This document shows positions 45,893 through 55,405 of a DNA stretch of 64,000 nt, piece by piece. Every line of letters begins with the position of its first letter. Within the stretch, counting starts at the first letter, position 1. The translations under genes and the position numbers were made by a program. Below the pieces are notes generated by a model. The model made no database searches and was not told the origin of the DNA. It saw only the letters and a program-made list of their open reading frames with translations. The stretch is from Chryseobacterium koreense CCUG 49689 (lineage in GTDB: Bacteria; Bacteroidota; Bacteroidia; Flavobacteriales; Weeksellaceae): contig NZ_LFNG01000010.1 in the NCBI RefSeq assembly GCF_001045435.1, positions 1 to 64,000 on the forward strand, read 5' to 3'.

Positions 45893-46034
45893 ATTAATGA
45901 TATTTTTAATCTAATGCTTAATTCTCATAAAATTCCGCAACTTATTGATAAGTTATGATGCGAATAACGAAAAATTTGCCGTTTAACTTTTTTTATTTAC
46001 TTTTATCCAATCAAAGAATTAAAATAATTTTAAA

Positions 46035-46454
46035 ATGAAAAAAATAATTTTCGCTTTTGTTGCCTTGTTTTTTGCAACATTATCTTATGCACAAATTGAA
46101 GGGAAATGGAAAACCATAGACGATGAAACCGGACAGGCAAAATCAATCGTGGAAATCCAGAAAAGAGCCAATGGTCAGTATTATGGAAAAGTGGTGCAGC
46201 TGCTCATCAAACCGGCTGATCCAAACTGTTCTGGTTGCAAAGACGACAGAAAAGGAAAGCCTGTACTGGGAATGGAAGTTATCCGTGACCTGAAAAAAGA
46301 TGGCAACGAATTCAGCGGCGGAACAATCACCGATCCTAAAACAGGTAAAACCTACAAATGCATCATCAAAAGAGAGGGCGATAAACTGGACGTTAGAGGC
46401 TATATTGGTTTCGCTCTTATCGGCAGAAGCCAGACTTGGCACAAAGTGGATTAA
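46035..46454 (+). CDS. DUF2147 family secreted protein
   Basis: The product has 139 residues, with a signal peptide (MKKIIFAFVALFFATLSYAQ). IEGKWKTIDDETGQAKSIVEI, CSGCKDDRKGKPVLGMEVI and KLDVRGYIGFALIGRSQTW are characteristic of DUF2147, a lipocalin-like family of unknown function. It is monocistronic, closed by a hairpin terminator. Confidence 0.9.
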   Translation: MKKIIFAFVALFFATLSYAQIEGKWKTIDDETGQAKSIVEIQKRANGQYYGKVVQLLIKPADPNCSGCKDDRKGKPVLGMEVIRDLKKDGNEFSGGTITDPKTGKTYKCIIKREGDKLDVRGYIGFALIGRSQTWHKVD

Positions 46455-46474
46455 TATTTTAATGAAAATATGAC

Positions 46475-46503
46475 AAAAAGCAACTCGAAAGGGTTGCTTT
46501 TTT
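46475..46503 (+). terminator. Rho-independent terminator with GAAA loop
   Basis: A 12-bp stem (46475-46486 with 46491-46502, one G-T pair) closed by a GAAA tetraloop and running into T. Confidence 0.88.
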
Positions 46504-46538
46504 GTGGGGTCAAACTTAAATAATCCCGAAAAAAGCCG

Positions 46539-46546
46539 TACTTTTG
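46539..46546 (+). promoter_or_regulatory. -7 box (TACTTTTG) of pdhB
   Basis: A consensus match 22 bases before the pdhB ATG. Confidence 0.55.
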
Positions 46547-46568
46547 TACTTTAATTTTTCAAAAGATT

Positions 46569-47552
46569 ATGGCAGAACATACTTTTCGCGAAGTGATTGC
46601 ACAGGCAATGAGCGAGGAAATGCGTAAAGACGGATCAATTTATCTAATAGGTGAGGAAGTTGCAGAATACAACGGCGCCTACAAAGCCTCCAAAGGAATG
46701 CTCGATGAGTTTGGTCCAAAAAGGGTCATCGATACTCCAATTGCAGAACTTGGTTTTTCCGGAATCGCGGTGGGTTCCGCAATGAATGGTAACAGACCCA
46801 TTGTGGAATTCATGACTTTCAACTTTTCATTGGTGGGAATCGACCAGATCATCAACAATGCTGCGAAAATCCGGCAAATGAGCGGCGGTCAGTGGAATTG
46901 CCCGATCGTTTTCCGTGGTCCAACTGCTTCTGCAGGCCAGCTGGGAGCAACGCACTCGCAAGCTTTGGAATCTTGGTACGCCAACTGTCCGGGATTGAAA
47001 GTAGTGGTTCCATCAAATCCTTATGATGCAAAAGGATTGCTGAAAACTGCTATTCAAGATAATGATCCTGTAATTTTCATGGAGTCTGAGCAGATGTATG
47101 GCGACAAAATGGAAATCCCTGAGGAAGAATATTATATCCCAATCGGAAAGGCCGACATTAAGAAAGAAGGAAAAGATGTGACTTTGGTTTCTTTCGGAAA
47201 AATCATGAAACTGGCGATTCAGGCAGCAGAAGATCTAGAGAAAGAAGGAATCTCCGTAGAAGTGATTGACTTAAGAACCGTTCGTCCTTTGGATTACGAC
47301 ATGATTTTGAACTCCGTGAAAAAAACAAACCGTTTGGTGATTTTGGAAGAAGCGTGGCCGTTTGCAAGTGTGGCTTCGGAAATTACCTACATGGTTCAGC
47401 AAAAAGCGTTTGATTACCTGGATGCGCCGATTAAGAGAATTACCACTCCTGATGCGCCAGCACCTTATTCCGCGGCACTTTTTGCGGAATGGTTCCCAAA
47501 ACTTGAAAAAGTAAAAGAGGAAATTAAAAAAGCCATGTACATCAAAGCATAA
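46569..47552 (+). CDS. pdhB: Pyruvate dehydrogenase complex E1 component, beta subunit
   Basis: The product has 327 residues, a typical E1-beta. TFREVIAQAMSEEMRKD, IGEEVAEYNGAYKASKGM, DTPIAELGFSGIAVGSAM and IVEFMTFNFSL form the thiamine diphosphate-binding half; VISLRTVRPLDYD-like and EEAWPFASVASEI form the C-terminal half. With E1-alpha and E2 it converts pyruvate to acetyl-CoA. Neither partner is in this window, so the complex is encoded from split loci. It has its own promoter box and terminator. Confidence 0.93.
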   Translation: MAEHTFREVIAQAMSEEMRKDGSIYLIGEEVAEYNGAYKASKGMLDEFGPKRVIDTPIAELGFSGIAVGSAMNGNRPIVEFMTFNFSLVGIDQIINNAAKIRQMSGGQWNCPIVFRGPTASAGQLGATHSQALESWYANCPGLKVVVPSNPYDAKGLLKTAIQDNDPVIFMESEQMYGDKMEIPEEEYYIPIGKADIKKEGKDVTLVSFGKIMKLAIQAAEDLEKEGISVEVIDLRTVRPLDYDMILNSVKKTNRLVILEEAWPFASVASEITYMVQQKAFDYLDAPIKRITTPDAPAPYSAALFAEWFPKLEKVKEEIKKAMYIKA

Positions 47553-47556
47553 ATCG

Positions 47557-47581
47557 AAAACTCCTGAAAAGGAGTTTTTTT
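47557..47581 (+). terminator. Rho-independent terminator after pdhB
   Basis: An 8-bp stem (47557-47564 with 47571-47578), 6-base loop, T tract. Confidence 0.85.
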
Positions 47582-47636
47582 GTTTCCCACATGAAATTTT
47601 CCGGATCTAAAAATCACCCACAATTATTTTTTAGTC

Positions 47637-47644
47637 TAAATTTG
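47637..47644 (+). promoter_or_regulatory. -7 box (TAAATTTG) of kup
   Basis: A consensus match 20 bases before the kup ATG. Confidence 0.55.
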
Positions 47645-47664
47645 CACCTTTAAACAAACTGTCA

Positions 47665-49656
47665 ATGACTGAAGTTGTAGAAGGTGGTCATCATTTTGAT
47701 ACCAAGAAACTCACTGCAATAGGTGTGTTGGTTTCTCTTGGAGTTGTGTTCGGGGATATTGGAACATCGCCACTCTACGTGATGAAGGCGATTGTGAACG
47801 CATTCAAAGGCGGGACAGCAATGCCTTTCGACGAATATATCGAAGGAGCACTCTCTTGCATCATCTGGACTTTGACCATGCAAACCACTATCAAGTACGT
47901 GATTATCGCTTTAAGGGCCGATAACAAAGGGGAAGGTGGAATCCTTTCGCTTTACTCCCTAGTAAAAAGGCTGAAACGGAGATGGCTTTACTTAATTGCG
48001 ATTCTTGGTGCGGCCACCTTGGTTGCGGACAGTGTGATCACGCCTTCTCTTACCGTGATGTCCGCGGTGGAAGGACTTAAGATTTTCAGTCCCAAGACTC
48101 CGGTGGTGGCGATTACTTTGGTGATTTTAGCGATTATCTTCATTGTTCAACAATTCGGAACATCCTCTATCGGGAAGTTTTTCGGACCGGTGATGGTGGT
48201 CTGGTTTATGGTTATCGGTGGTTTTGGAGCGATGCATATCTTTGACCATGTAGAGATTTTCAAGGCCTTCAATCCTTATTATGCTTACAACCTAATTATC
48301 CATTCGCCAAGTGCGATAGTGATTATGGGTGCAGTTTTTCTTTGCGTGACGGGAGCTGAAGCGCTGTATTCAGATTTGGGTCACTGCGGAAAGAAAAACA
48401 TCCGCGTGAGTTGGATTTATGTCAAGGTAATGTTGATTCTCAATTATTTGGGACAGGGAGCGTGGCTCTTGGATAATCCAAACAAAGTGGCGGAAGGAAT
48501 CAACCCAATTTTTGGAATTATGCCGGAATGGGCAATTTTACCGGGAGTAATTCTGGCCACCGCGGCTGCAATTATTGCCAGTCAATCTGTGATTACAGGT
48601 GCTTTCACCATGTTTTCTGAAGCCATGTCGGTTACTTTCTGGCCGAACCAGCAAATCGATTATCCATCCGGAATCAAAGGTCAAATGTATATTCCCAGAA
48701 TCAACTGGGGATTGATGTTGATGTGCTTTATGGTGGTGATTTTCTTTAAAAAATCAGAGGCAATGGAAGCCGCATATGGTTTGACGATTACCATAACGAT
48801 GTTAATGACCACAATTTTGTTGTTTTATTGGTTGGGAAGAATCAAGCGGTTCAAATACTTTGCGGTCCTCTTCATCATGATTCATTTTTCCATCGAACTG
48901 GGATTTTTCTATGCCAATGTGCAGAAAATTTTCGATGGAGGTTGGCTGACTTTGGTTCTCGGCGGATTTATCGCAGTCTGCATGTACGCTTGGTACAACG
49001 GCAGATTGATTAAGGCCAAGTTCATCAAGTTTGCAAAACTTGACGATTATGTTTCCATCATCAAGGAATTGAAACTGGATGAGACCATTCCAAAATATGC
49101 GACGAATCTTGCGTTTTTGAGCCGCGCCAAGAAAGAAAACGAAATAGAAACCAAGATCATCTATTCCATCTTGCGGAAACAGCCAAAAAGGGCGGATCAC
49201 TATTTCATCCTAAACATCATCAACCAAGAAGATCCATATACCTTTAAATATAATATTGACGAAATTATGCCCGGAACAATTTATCGGGTGAATTTCCTAT
49301 TAGGTTTTAAGGTGGACCGGCGAATCAACGATTATTTCGACCAGGTTTTGCAAGATATGATGGAAGAAGGCACTATTCCGTCCAGAAGTCCGCATCCGTC
49401 TTTGAGGGCGCACAATGTTCCGCCGGACCTCAAATATGTCATTATTGACAATACTTACATCAACGATACTTTGCTGACGGTGAAGGAAAAAATCACCCTC
49501 AATATTTATAATTTCGTGAAGTATATCGGAAGTGACGATTTCAAGGCGTGGGGAGTTTCGCCGCATAACGTGGTGGTGGAATCTGCACCGCTTCTGGACC
49601 AAAAACTGGTTACCAAAAAAATCCAGCAGGTGGAGTTCAAGCCTTATCAAAACTAA
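47665..49656 (+). CDS. kup: KUP-family potassium uptake protein
   Basis: The product has 663 residues. About 12 membrane helices (residues 15-450) are followed by a cytoplasmic tail of about 200 residues. VVFGDIGTSPLYVMKA, DNKGEGGILSLYSLV, DSVITPSLTVMSAVEGL and GAEALYSDLGHCG are family signatures. It imports K+, usually coupled to protons. It is monocistronic, with its own promoter box. Confidence 0.95.
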   Translation: MTEVVEGGHHFDTKKLTAIGVLVSLGVVFGDIGTSPLYVMKAIVNAFKGGTAMPFDEYIEGALSCIIWTLTMQTTIKYVIIALRADNKGEGGILSLYSLVKRLKRRWLYLIAILGAATLVADSVITPSLTVMSAVEGLKIFSPKTPVVAITLVILAIIFIVQQFGTSSIGKFFGPVMVVWFMVIGGFGAMHIFDHVEIFKAFNPYYAYNLIIHSPSAIVIMGAVFLCVTGAEALYSDLGHCGKKNIRVSWIYVKVMLILNYLGQGAWLLDNPNKVAEGINPIFGIMPEWAILPGVILATAAAIIASQSVITGAFTMFSEAMSVTFWPNQQIDYPSGIKGQMYIPRINWGLMLMCFMVVIFFKKSEAMEAAYGLTITITMLMTTILLFYWLGRIKRFKYFAVLFIMIHFSIELGFFYANVQKIFDGGWLTLVLGGFIAVCMYAWYNGRLIKAKFIKFAKLDDYVSIIKELKLDETIPKYATNLAFLSRAKKENEIETKIIYSILRKQPKRADHYFILNIINQEDPYTFKYNIDEIMPGTIYRVNFLLGFKVDRRINDYFDQVLQDMMEEGTIPSRSPHPSLRAHNVPPDLKYVIIDNTYINDTLLTVKEKITLNIYNFVKYIGSDDFKAWGVSPHNVVVESAPLLDQKLVTKKIQQVEFKPYQN

Positions 49657-49762
49657 ATTTTCATTGGTTGCAATCAGAGGTAGCCTCCACAGTTTCAGGT
49701 TTTGCCAAACTTCATACCACATAAGGGAATGCCGCCGGAATTCCTGATTCAGACTTTTTTGA

Positions 49763-49770
49763 TAAATTTG
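49763..49770 (+). promoter_or_regulatory. -7 box (TAAATTTG) of the Fur-like gene
   Basis: A consensus match 15 bases before the ATG at 49786. It lies inside the extended frame that would start from TTG at 49702, and so argues for the shorter protein. Confidence 0.55.
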
Positions 49771-49785
49771 CCTATATTTAACCTC

Positions 49786-50259
49786 ATGGATCCTAAACAA
49801 AAAGAACTTAATCTCACTACGATTAAGGAAGTTTTAAGACAGTATCTTCACGATAAAAATTTCAGGAATACCCCCGAAAGATATACCATTTTGGAGGAAA
49901 TCTACAATATGGACCACCACTTCAATGTGGATGATCTCTACCTTTTGATGATGCAGAAGAAATACCACGTTTCTAAAGCGACGATTTATAATACTATTGA
50001 AATTTTCTTGGACGCCGGCTTGATCAGAAAACACCAGTTCGGTGAAAAAACACTGACTTCCTCCTCCTACGAAAAATCATATTTTGACAAACAACATGAC
50101 CATTTGGTGATTTACAAAAAGGATTCAGACAAAGAAATCCAGGAAATCATCGAGTTTTGTGATCCCAGAATCCAGGGAATCAAAGATGCGATTGAGGATG
50201 CCTTTGGCGTAAATATTGATTCCCACTCACTTTATTTCTACGGAACCAAAAAGGATTAA
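49786..50259 (+). CDS. Fur-family transcriptional regulator with altered zinc site
   Basis: The product has 157 residues from the ATG at 49786, chosen because a promoter box overlaps the upstream extension. The winged-helix part has NTPERYTILEEIYNMDHHFNVDDLY and VSKATIYNTIEIFLDAGLI. In the dimerisation domain KQHDHLVIY is present, but the CxxC that normally follows is replaced by a YKKDSDKE stretch, so the usual structural zinc site looks lost. A later single Cys (IIEFCDPR) remains. It may sense another metal or rely on fewer ligands. The stop overlaps the start of the OstA-like gene (TAATG). Confidence 0.85.
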   Translation: MDPKQKELNLTTIKEVLRQYLHDKNFRNTPERYTILEEIYNMDHHFNVDDLYLLMMQKKYHVSKATIYNTIEIFLDAGLIRKHQFGEKTLTSSSYEKSYFDKQHDHLVIYKKDSDKEIQEIIEFCDPRIQGIKDAIEDAFGVNIDSHSLYFYGTKKD

Positions 50260-51995
50260 TGAAGAATTTTTTCGCCTTATTTCTGTTTATCGGTTTTCAT
50301 GTTTTTGCGCAGATTACCACGCAGCCGAAAGATGTTCTGGTAAAAGATCCGTATTTTACTCCTACTCAGAATCAGCCACAAGGTGAAAAAGTGCGGCTCA
50401 TTCACTCGGATTTTTTCCAAAAAACTGCAGAAAAATACAATGGAAACCCGTTCTTTTCGGGGAATGTGCAGTTTGAGCACCAAGGTTCACTGCTTTCTGC
50501 AGATGAAGTGATTTTTTATGAGGAACAAAACTTCGTGAAAGCTATCGGAAACGTAAAGCTTCAAAATGCAGACGGCTCCGTAATCACTTCCGGTGAAATG
50601 GAATACGACGGAAATACCCAAAAGGGAATTGCACGAAAAAATGTGGTTTTGACCGATCCAACCCAAACCATAAAAACGGAAACCATGTATTACGACAGGG
50701 TTTCAAATAAGGCTTACTTCAATACCGGTGGTACAATTTCAGATGCAACCAATACCATGTACACCAAATCGGCGACCTATGATTTGGGCACGAAAATGAT
50801 CGATTTCACCGGCAATGTGAAAATCAATAACCCGGAATATACCGTGGAAGGAAACAACATTAAACAAAATCAAAATACCAATACCGCAGATTTTTTTGGA
50901 CCTACCACGATTACCAACAAAAAAAATCCCTCCATTTTGGTTTATACCGAAAGGGGTTCCTACAATATGAATTCCAAGGAAGTTTATTTAAAGAAAAATT
51001 CCAGGATTCACTACAACGGAAAAATACTCACTGGTGATGACATGTATTTCAATCAGATCACCGGTTTTGGTAAAGCGAAAGGAAACGTGACACTTCGTGA
51101 CCCGAAAGAACAGCGCTATATGAAAGGCGGTTACGGCGAAATTTATGAAAAGAAAGACTCCGCAATGATGACCGAAAAACCTTACGCCGTAAAAATTCTG
51201 GAAAAGGACTCCATGTATTTTTCGGCTGAAAAACTCATTAGTTATCGCAAAATTGATGACAAAGATCCACTAAAGAAAAAGAGTTTTCTGCGCGCCTACC
51301 GAAAAGCCAGAATGTTCAAATCTAATATCCAGGTTCGCGCAGATTCTTTGAGCTTTAATGAAACTGATGGAATTATGCATCTTTTCGGCAGTCCAATTGC
51401 TTGGAGTGGCGAAAAACAAGTGACCGGAGATAAAATTGAAGCCTATTTTGACACCGAAAAAGAATTCATCGATTCATTGAAAGTGATTGGAAACGCTTTT
51501 GCGATAAGTAAAGCTGATTCGCTGAATTTGAAAGATGAGTTCAACCAGGTCAAAGGAAAACTGATGACCGTTTATTACGACAAAAACGAAATCAAACTCG
51601 CGAAAGTCATCGGAAATGCGCAAGCCATTACCTATGCCGATGATCAAAATGAGAAAACGAAAGAAGTGGAAAGAATTGGGGTCGCTTTATCCACCTGCGG
51701 AACAATTGAAGCGGAGTTTGAAGACCGGAAAGTACAGATTATTTCTTGCAATATCGGTGCGAATACAGACGTTTTTCCGATGAGCAAGATTTCCCGCGAA
51801 AAAAGATTTTTCCCCGATTTCAACTGGAATACCAAAGACCGGCTCCGGAAATGGCAAGACATCTTCATGGATACCCCGGAATATGAAGAAATAAAATACG
51901 AGTCCGACGACAAACTCTACGACGCCGCCCAGAAAGCAATCAACGACGCGAAAGCAAAGGAAGAGGCGAAGAAACCGAAACGGATTCGGAAATAG
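50259..51995 (+). CDS. OstA-like protein (LptA/LptD N-terminal-type beta-jellyroll)
   Basis: The product has 578 residues. A signal peptide (MKNFFALFLFIGFHVFAQ) is followed by repeated OstA modules (FSGNVQFEHQGSLLSADEVIFY, AIGNVKLQNADGS, DFTGNVKINN, GFGKAKGNVTL), continuing to near residue 480, then a charged Lys/Glu tail. The long form is common in Bacteroidota and is thought to take part in LPS transport through the periplasm. Translational coupling to the Fur-like gene (one-base overlap) suggests metal-linked control. Confidence 0.85.
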   Translation: MKNFFALFLFIGFHVFAQITTQPKDVLVKDPYFTPTQNQPQGEKVRLIHSDFFQKTAEKYNGNPFFSGNVQFEHQGSLLSADEVIFYEEQNFVKAIGNVKLQNADGSVITSGEMEYDGNTQKGIARKNVVLTDPTQTIKTETMYYDRVSNKAYFNTGGTISDATNTMYTKSATYDLGTKMIDFTGNVKINNPEYTVEGNNIKQNQNTNTADFFGPTTITNKKNPSILVYTERGSYNMNSKEVYLKKNSRIHYNGKILTGDDMYFNQITGFGKAKGNVTLRDPKEQRYMKGGYGEIYEKKDSAMMTEKPYAVKILEKDSMYFSAEKLISYRKIDDKDPLKKKSFLRAYRKARMFKSNIQVRADSLSFNETDGIMHLFGSPIAWSGEKQVTGDKIEAYFDTEKEFIDSLKVIGNAFAISKADSLNLKDEFNQVKGKLMTVYYDKNEIKLAKVIGNAQAITYADDQNEKTKEVERIGVALSTCGTIEAEFEDRKVQIISCNIGANTDVFPMSKISREKRFFPDFNWNTKDRLRKWQDIFMDTPEYEEIKYESDDKLYDAAQKAINDAKAKEEAKKPKRIRK

Positions 51996-52088
51996 GGACA
52001 GATTGCCCCATTAAGATTGATAGTAATAATTTGGAGCAACAACTGCTGTAATTTTTGTGATTATTACTCCCTGATGATTTTTTTTGTG

Positions 52089-52113
52089 AAACCTCAAACC
52101 TCAAACCTCAAAC
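52089..52113 (+). repeat. AAACCTC heptanucleotide tandem repeat touching a start codon
   Basis: Three full units (52089-52109) plus AAAC end one base before the ATG at 52115. The unit differs from the rimO repeat (AACCTC) by one extra A, and its position relative to the start codon is the same. Confidence 0.85.
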
Positions 52114-52114
52114 A

Positions 52115-53299
52115 ATGTTAAAGTCAGATTTCTTCAAATACCAAGCTCAAACCACCCAATTCGCAGCCGGATTTGAGGTGGAAAAAGCAGAAGGAAGTTA
52201 TATCTACGGAACCGATGGCAGGAAATACCTCGACTTTGTGGCGGGAGTTTCTGCCAATACTTTGGGACATTCTCACCCCAAAATTGTGGAAGCCATCAAA
52301 ACGCAGGCTGAAAAATACTTGCACGTGATGGTTTATGGCGAGTATGCACAGGAAATGCCTGTGAAACTCTGTAAACTTTTGGCAGCCGCAACTCCTGATC
52401 CTTTGGAGGTCACTTATTTGGTGAACTCCGGTGCAGAAGCAATCGACGGCGCTTTGAAACTGGCAAAAAGGTTTACCGGCAGAGAGGAAATTATTTCTTT
52501 CAAAAATTCTTATCACGGAAATACGCACGGCGCTTTGTCGGTTTCCGGAAATGAATACCACAAACGGGAATTTCGGCCACTTTTGCCTTTGGTGGATTTT
52601 ATTGAATTTAACGACGAAAACGATTTGGCTAAAATCACCGAAAAAACAGCTTGTGTTCTGATGGAAACCATACAGGGAGCAGCAGGATTTCTGGTTCCGA
52701 ATGAGGATTATCTGGAAAAATTAAAAAATCGGTGTGAACAAGTGGGAGCTTTATTGATTTTAGATGAAATTCAGCCGGGTTTTGGAAGGACTGGAAAATT
52801 ATTCGCATTTGAACATTTCGGAATCGTTCCCGATATCTTGGTGATGGGAAAAGGAATGGGAGGCGGAGTTCCTGTGGGAGCGTTTATGAGTTCCAAAAAA
52901 ATGATGGATTCCCTTTCACATTCGCCGAAACTTGGACATATCACTACTTTTGGCGGAAATCCTTTGATTGCTGCTGCAAGTTATGCCACTTTGAAAGAAG
53001 TTTTGGAAAGCGGCTTGATGAACGAAGTTGATGAAAAAGAAAAACTGTTCCGCGAACTTTTGGTTCACCCGAAAATTCAGAACATTAACGGAAGAGGTTT
53101 GATGTTGGCCGTGAATCTCGGAAGTCCGGAATTTACTTTAAATGTTGCGAAACGCTGCATGGAAAAAGGACTGATTGTTTTTTGGCAACTGTATCGAAAT
53201 GAATACCTCCGAATTTCACCGCCATTAAATTTATCTTTAGACGAAATCAGGGAGGGCTGCGCTATTATTTTGGAAGTGCTAAACGAAAGTGAAATATGA
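52115..53299 (+). CDS. Class III PLP-dependent aminotransferase (acetylornithine/ornithine type)
   Basis: The product has 394 residues. LDFVAGVSANTLGHSHPKIVEAI, YLVNSGAEAIDGALKLAKRFTGR, LLILDEIQPGFGRTG and MGKGMGGGVPVGAFM are signature segments; K246 is the likely PLP lysine. The family covers acetylornithine, ornithine and 4-aminobutyrate aminotransferases, and context does not settle the substrate. It overlaps the next gene by 4 bases. Confidence 0.88.
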   Translation: MLKSDFFKYQAQTTQFAAGFEVEKAEGSYIYGTDGRKYLDFVAGVSANTLGHSHPKIVEAIKTQAEKYLHVMVYGEYAQEMPVKLCKLLAAATPDPLEVTYLVNSGAEAIDGALKLAKRFTGREEIISFKNSYHGNTHGALSVSGNEYHKREFRPLLPLVDFIEFNDENDLAKITEKTACVLMETIQGAAGFLVPNEDYLEKLKNRCEQVGALLILDEIQPGFGRTGKLFAFEHFGIVPDILVMGKGMGGGVPVGAFMSSKKMMDSLSHSPKLGHITTFGGNPLIAAASYATLKEVLESGLMNEVDEKEKLFRELLVHPKIQNINGRGLMLAVNLGSPEFTLNVAKRCMEKGLIVFWQLYRNEYLRISPPLNLSLDEIREGCAIILEVLNESEI

Positions 53300-53652
53300 A
53301 AAAAGTATTCTACCTGAAAACCTGCGACACTTGTCAAAAAATCCTGAAGCAATTTGATTTAAAGGATTGGCAACTTCGGGAAATCAAAACTGAACCGATC
53401 ACGAAAGAAGAACTTGAAGGAATGTTTAAAATTTCGAAAACCTACGAAGCACTTTTCAGCCGGCGATCCACCCAGATCAAATCCCGAGGAATTGATGTGA
53501 AAACCTTGCAGGAAAAAGATTTTAGGGAACTGCTTCTGGATCATTATACTTTTTTGAAAAGGCCGGTTTTCTTGACTGATCAGGAGATTTTTATCGGCAA
53601 TGACAAAAAGAATGTTGAAGCATTGAAGAATTTTTTCGGAATTTCGGAATGA
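53296..53652 (+). CDS. ArsC/Spx-family thioredoxin-fold protein
   Basis: The product has 118 residues. The N-terminal KTCDTCQKI has Cys10 and Cys13 (CxxC), as in the Spx/YffB/ArsC group; FSRRSTQIKSRGID and RELLLDHYTFLKRPVF (with the family Arg-Pro) follow. The function may be reductase-like or regulatory; true arsenate reduction is not shown by context. Genes before and after overlap by 4 bases each. Confidence 0.83.
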   Translation: MKKVFYLKTCDTCQKILKQFDLKDWQLREIKTEPITKEELEGMFKISKTYEALFSRRSTQIKSRGIDVKTLQEKDFRELLLDHYTFLKRPVFLTDQEIFIGNDKKNVEALKNFFGISE

Positions 53653-53987
53653 GACTGCTTTCGGTTTTTCTATTTTTTTTATCTTTAAATATTTGGGCTC
53701 AAACGGTTTACAAAACACCGTCTGGTGCCAAATACCATTTGGAGCAATGCAGAATGGTGAAAAATGTTTCCACCGCAATCTCCGTAAATCAGGCGGCAGA
53801 ACAGGGTTTGACGCCGTGCAAAATATGCAGACCACCTTATTCCGGTACTTTGGGATTGGTCAGCAAGCCAAAGAAAGTTCCGGGAACGTCTTCTGGAACG
53901 CAATGTCTGGGAATTACACAAAAGGGAACACGATGCAAAAGAAACACTAAGATAGGGAACAGTTACTGCTTTCAACATCTTCCCTAA
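53649..53987 (+). CDS. Secreted zinc-ribbon-like protein with DUF5763-type C terminus
   Basis: The product has 112 residues. A signal peptide (MRLLSVFLFFLSLNIWAQ) is followed by a first small Cys/His module (YHLEQC and GLTPCKIC), like the Ada-type metal-binding fold. A second module near the C terminus (CLGITQKGTRCKRNTKIG, then YCFQHLP) is of DUF5763 type. It thus appears to be an exported protein with two metal-binding knuckles; the function is unknown. It overlaps the ArsC-like gene and is convergent with mgtE. Confidence 0.75.
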   Translation: MRLLSVFLFFLSLNIWAQTVYKTPSGAKYHLEQCRMVKNVSTAISVNQAAEQGLTPCKICRPPYSGTLGLVSKPKKVPGTSSGTQCLGITQKGTRCKRNTKIGNSYCFQHLP

Positions 53988-54000
53988 TAATTGAAAAACG

Positions 54001-55320
54001 TTAAAGCAATCTCCCGGTAAGGAAAAGTCCGGCAACGGTGAAATAGATGATCAATCCGGTCACATCCACCAAAGTGGCAACAAACGGCGCGGAAGATGTA
54101 GCGGGATCGAGTTTCATTCTTTTTAAGATGAACGGAATCATGGAGCCGGTTAAAGTTCCCCACAAAACAATTGCGACCAGGGAAACGCCCACGCTCAATC
54201 CGATGAATACCCAATGGTCGCCATAATGGAAGAATCCGGCTTTTTGCCAAAGCATGATCCTGAAAAAACCGATGAGGCCTAAGATTCCGCCGAGACAAAG
54301 TCCAGAGATAATCTCTTTTCGCATGACATACCACCAGTCTTTCAGGGTGATTTCCTGTAGCGCCATTGCACGAATGATCAACGTGGCCGCCTGGGAACCG
54401 GAGTTTCCGCCGCTTGAAATAATTAGCGGTACGAAAAGTGCTAGTACCACTGCTTTTTCAATTTCATGTTCGAAATAGCCCATCGCGGAAGCGGTCAACA
54501 TTTCGGAAATAAAAAGGATAATGAGCCAGGTTGCTCTTTTTCGGATCATCTCCGTCCAAGAAGTTTGGGTATATGGTAAATCGAGTGCTTCCAAACCCCC
54601 GAATTTCTGGATGTCTTCGGTGTTTTGCTCTTCGATTTGGTCGATGATGTCGTCCACGGTTACAATGCCTACCAAAACCCCGTTTTCTGTAACGATGGGC
54701 AAAGCGGCACGGTCATATTTCTCAAAGTAAGGTACCGCATCTTCTTTGGAAGTAGTGGTGGTAATCGCCACAAAATGGTTGTCGGTAATCTCGGAAACCA
54801 GCGTGTCTTCTTCTGCCAAAAGCAGTGAACCTATGGCAATGTCGTCTATCAAGCGGTTTCTTTCATCCACCACATAAAGATGGTTCATGGTTTCCACCTT
54901 TTTCCCAACTCTTTTTATTTGCTCGAAACATCTTTTCACCGTCCATTCCTTTCGGATTTGAATGTAGTATGGCGTCATCAGACGGGCAATGGAATCTTCG
55001 CGGTAACCCAGAAGTTTCAGTGCGATTCTTCTTTCCTGTGGATTCAGGTGGTTGATGGAATATTTGATCAGTTCATCGGGGAAATCTTCGAACAGCGCGG
55101 TTCGGTCATCCGGAGTCATGGCGTTCAGGATTTCAGAAACCTCTTCACTGCCGATACTTCGGATGGTTTCTTCCTGGAAATCTGGATCCAGATGAGAAAA
55201 AACTTCGGCTTTATATTGTTTCGGAACTTTCAGGAATGCCAAAAGCCTTTCGTCAGCGTGGAGTTCGCTGAGTGTTTCGGCAATATCGGCGGGATTAAAA
55301 ATGAGTTCCTGGCTTTCCAC
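54001..55320 (-). CDS. mgtE: Magnesium transporter MgtE
   Basis: The product has 439 residues. The MgtE N domain (about residues 10-125, [21 protein letters not shown]) is followed by two CBS domains (about 130-250; [33 protein letters not shown]) and five membrane helices (about 280-439). The pore region has [16 protein letters not shown] and [19 protein letters not shown], the conserved Asp-bearing helices. It is a Mg2+-gated Mg2+ channel in the inner membrane. Confidence 0.95.
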   Translation of the reverse strand: MESQELIFNPADIAETLSELHADERLLAFLKVPKQYKAEVFSHLDPDFQEETIRSIGSEEVSEILNAMTPDDRTALFEDFPDELIKYSINHLNPQERRIALKLLGYREDSIARLMTPYYIQIRKEWTVKRCFEQIKRVGKKVETMNHLYVVDERNRLIDDIAIGSLLLAEEDTLVSEITDNHFVAITTTTSKEDAVPYFEKYDRAALPIVTENGVLVGIVTVDDIIDQIEEQNTEDIQKFGGLEALDLPYTQTSWTEMIRKRATWLIILFISEMLTASAMGYFEHEIEKAVVLALFVPLIISSGGNSGSQAATLIIRAMALQEITLKDWWYVMRKEIISGLCLGGILGLIGFFRIMLWQKAGFFHYGDHWVFIGLSVGVSLVAIVLWGTLTGSMIPFILKRMKLDPATSSAPFVATLVDVTGLIIYFTVAGLFLTGRLL

Positions 55321-55405
55321 AATTCCATTTTTTCAGAATTGCAAAATTAAGCCAAAAACTTAAATTTTCCGCATAAATCGATATAAGATTGAATGTAAAG
55401 TTTAG

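Noticed and set aside
49702-49785. TTG-started N-terminal extension of the Fur-like protein
   Set aside because: A -7 promoter box lies within it, and Fur proteins normally begin near MDPKQKEL-type sequence.
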